Positions 5,262 to 6,458 of a stretch of DNA of 6,458 nt are shown piece after piece. Positions within the stretch are counted from its first letter, which is position 1. Each line of letters starts with the position of its first letter. The notes below the pieces were generated by a model. It was not told the DNA's origin, made no database searches, and saw only the letters and a list, made by a program, of their open reading frames with translations. The stretch spans positions 1-6,458 of the forward strand of contig JBOIEE010000359.1 in assembly GCA_050740975.1 (NCBI GenBank), given 5' to 3'. This stretch comes from JBOHHR01 sp050740975 (GTDB lineage Bacteria > Pseudomonadota > Gammaproteobacteria > JBOHHR01). The position numbers and the translations under genes were made by a program.

Positions 5262-5771
5262 ATGGTGATCATACGTCCAGAAAACCCGGGCGATACCGCC
5301 GAGATCCGTTACCTCAACGAGCAGGCGTTCGGCCGCCCGGAAGAAACCCAGCTTGTCGATACTCTCCGCGCTCGCGGTAGGATCATCCTCTCGCTGGTTG
5401 CCGAAAGAAATGACCACGTGGTGGGACACATATTGTTCAGCCCAGTCACCATCGAGACGGAGAGAGAGGCCTTGCCTGTCGCGGGTCTCGCGCCGATGGC
5501 GATAGTGCCGACGCTACAGCGACAGGGGATTGGCTCCCTGCTGGTTAAGGCTGGGCTCGACGCGTGCCGAGAAGCGGCCTTGGCGGGCGTTGTGGTGTTG
5601 GGACACCCGGACTATTACCCGCGCTTTGGTTTCGTACCCGCGAGCGTCTATGGCATCCGGAGTGAATACGCTGTCCCGGAGGGCGTGTTTATGGCGATCG
5701 AGTTGCGCGCGGGGGCCTTGCGCGGGCATGCCGGGCTCGCGAAGTACGCGCCGGAATTCCAACTGGTGTGA
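5262..5771 (+). CDS. GNAT family N-acetyltransferase (YhbS-like)
   Basis: A 169-residue protein starting at ATG 5262. The N-terminus MVIIRPENPGDTAEIRYLNEQAF is the usual first strand and helix of GNAT proteins. GLAPMAIVPTLQRQGIGSLL contains the acetyl-CoA pyrophosphate-binding loop QRQGIG at 86-91, and VVVLGHPDYYPRFGF is the following strand and helix, typical of the YhbS-like branch. The family transfers an acetyl group from acetyl-CoA to an amine on a small molecule or protein; the acceptor here is unknown. The length is normal and the protein is expected in the cytoplasm. The ribosome binding site is weak (purine-rich AAGAGAATCGAAG upstream). It is followed after 68 bases by the NADH dehydrogenase gene on the same strand, which has its own good ribosome binding site, so co-transcription is possible. 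Confidence 0.92.
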   Translation: MVIIRPENPGDTAEIRYLNEQAFGRPEETQLVDTLRARGRIILSLVAERNDHVVGHILFSPVTIETEREALPVAGLAPMAIVPTLQRQGIGSLLVKAGLDACREAALAGVVVLGHPDYYPRFGFVPASVYGIRSEYAVPEGVFMAIELRAGALRGHAGLAKYAPEFQLV

Positions 5772-5839
5772 GAGATCAACACTCGTGATAAACGGAAAAG
5801 CATATCAGGCTTGCAATGCGGGACAGTTTAGGAGAAAGC

Positions 5840-6458
5840 ATGGTCGTGCATGAGAACACGCCCCAGGATGCGGTGAGCAAAAAATCAGAGCCGGCCCGCA
5901 AGCCGCAAGTCGTGATCGTCGGCGCCGGGTTCGGGGGACTGGCCGCGGCAAAGGCTCTAGCGGGCGCTCCGGTCGCGGTTACCGTCGTGGACCGTCAGAA
6001 CTACCATTTGTTTCAACCGCTGCTCTATCAGGTCGCCACCGCCGCGCTCTCTCCGGGCGATATCGCTTGGCCCATCCGCCGCCTGCTGCGGCGTCAGCCG
6101 AACGCGCGGGTCCTGCTAGGCGAAGTGACCGCTGTCGATACGTCGCGGCAGGTTTTAGACATGGGCGGGCGATCGCTTCCCTATGATTATCTGGTGTTAT
6201 CTACAGGAGTCAGGCACGACTACTTTGGCCACGGAGACTGGGAGCCGTTTGCCCCCGGGCTCAAGCACCTCGACGATGCCACGGCGATCCGGCGGCGTAT
6301 ACTCATGGCCTTCGAGCGAGCCGAGATGGAAACCGATGAGCGCGAGCGGCAGCGCCTGCTGACCTTCGTTATCGTCGGCGCGGGACCGACGGGGGTGGAG
6401 CTGGCCGGGGCTATCGCGGAGCTGGCGCGCAAGGCGCTCTCGGCTGACTTCCGCCATA
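5840..6458 (+). CDS. ndh: Type II NADH dehydrogenase (NDH-2), N-terminal part, truncated by window end
   Basis: Open from ATG 5840 to the end of the window, giving 206 residues of a protein usually about 400-450 long. AGGAG at 5830-5834 lies five bases before the ATG and fixes the start. After a polar leader of about 22 residues, VVIVGAGFGGLAAAKAL carries the FAD-binding GxGxxG (28-33). NYHLFQPLLYQVATAALSPG is the highly characteristic NDH-2 segment, followed by YDYLVLSTG. VIVGAGPTGVELAG carries the second, NADH-binding GxGxxG (180-185). NDH-2 is a single-subunit, non-proton-pumping flavoprotein on the inner face of the cytoplasmic membrane that passes electrons from NADH to quinone. The C-terminal membrane-binding part is outside the window. 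A related pyridine-nucleotide disulfide oxidoreductase is a less likely alternative. Confidence 0.93.
   Translation, partial: MVVHENTPQDAVSKKSEPARKPQVVIVGAGFGGLAAAKALAGAPVAVTVVDRQNYHLFQPLLYQVATAALSPGDIAWPIRRLLRRQPNARVLLGEVTAVDTSRQVLDMGGRSLPYDYLVLSTGVRHDYFGHGDWEPFAPGLKHLDDATAIRRRILMAFERAEMETDERERQRLLTFVIVGAGPTGVELAGAIAELARKALSADFRH

Overview
The window looks like chromosomal DNA of a GC-rich Pseudomonadota bacterium, probably a gammaproteobacterium. Six core-type genes all lie on the + strand: the end of a 3-hydroxybutyrate dehydrogenase gene, a patatin-like hydrolase, a cytochrome P450, a GNAT acetyltransferase and the start of a type II NADH dehydrogenase, plus a visibly more AT-rich block of about 2.2 kb (roughly 1530-3740) in the middle that does not belong with them.

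Left part (1-1341): the C-terminal 87 codons of bdhA are followed after 22 bases by a patatin-like phospholipase gene, then a strong GC-rich hairpin. The pair suggests a small polyhydroxybutyrate/lipid-turnover operon, like the bdhA-patD operon known from Legionella.

Middle part (about 1530-3740): this reads as the remains of a small chromosomal integron. A dead, N-terminal-only integron integrase remnant lies on the - strand (1528-1644, three in-frame stops). To its right, reading away from it on the + strand, is a well-delimited gene cassette (1790-2539). Its start (TTATGC after a G) is the exact inverse complement of the R'' core (GCATAAC) of its attC site at 2471-2545, and that attC has the expected imperfect stem with an extrahelical C. 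The cassette gene encodes an unrecognised 221-aa protein with one N-terminal membrane segment. Next comes a second, less certain cassette. Its gene (2583-3612) encodes an N-terminal winged-helix-like region joined to a nucleoside 2-deoxyribosyltransferase/TIR-like domain and is broken by one frameshift near 3213. A degenerate attC may close it at 3667-3737. Such layouts (intI on one strand, cassettes on the other, shift in base composition) are typical of integrons; the functional role of the two cassette genes is unknown, and a defence role is only a speculation.

Right part (3760-6458): a complete cytochrome P450 with all diagnostic motifs, an intergenic copy of what looks like a dispersed extragenic palindrome, a complete GNAT acetyltransferase, and a 3'-truncated NDH-2 gene with a good ribosome binding site. 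These three GC-rich genes run in the same direction but have gaps of 68-119 bases, so joint transcription is possible but not shown.
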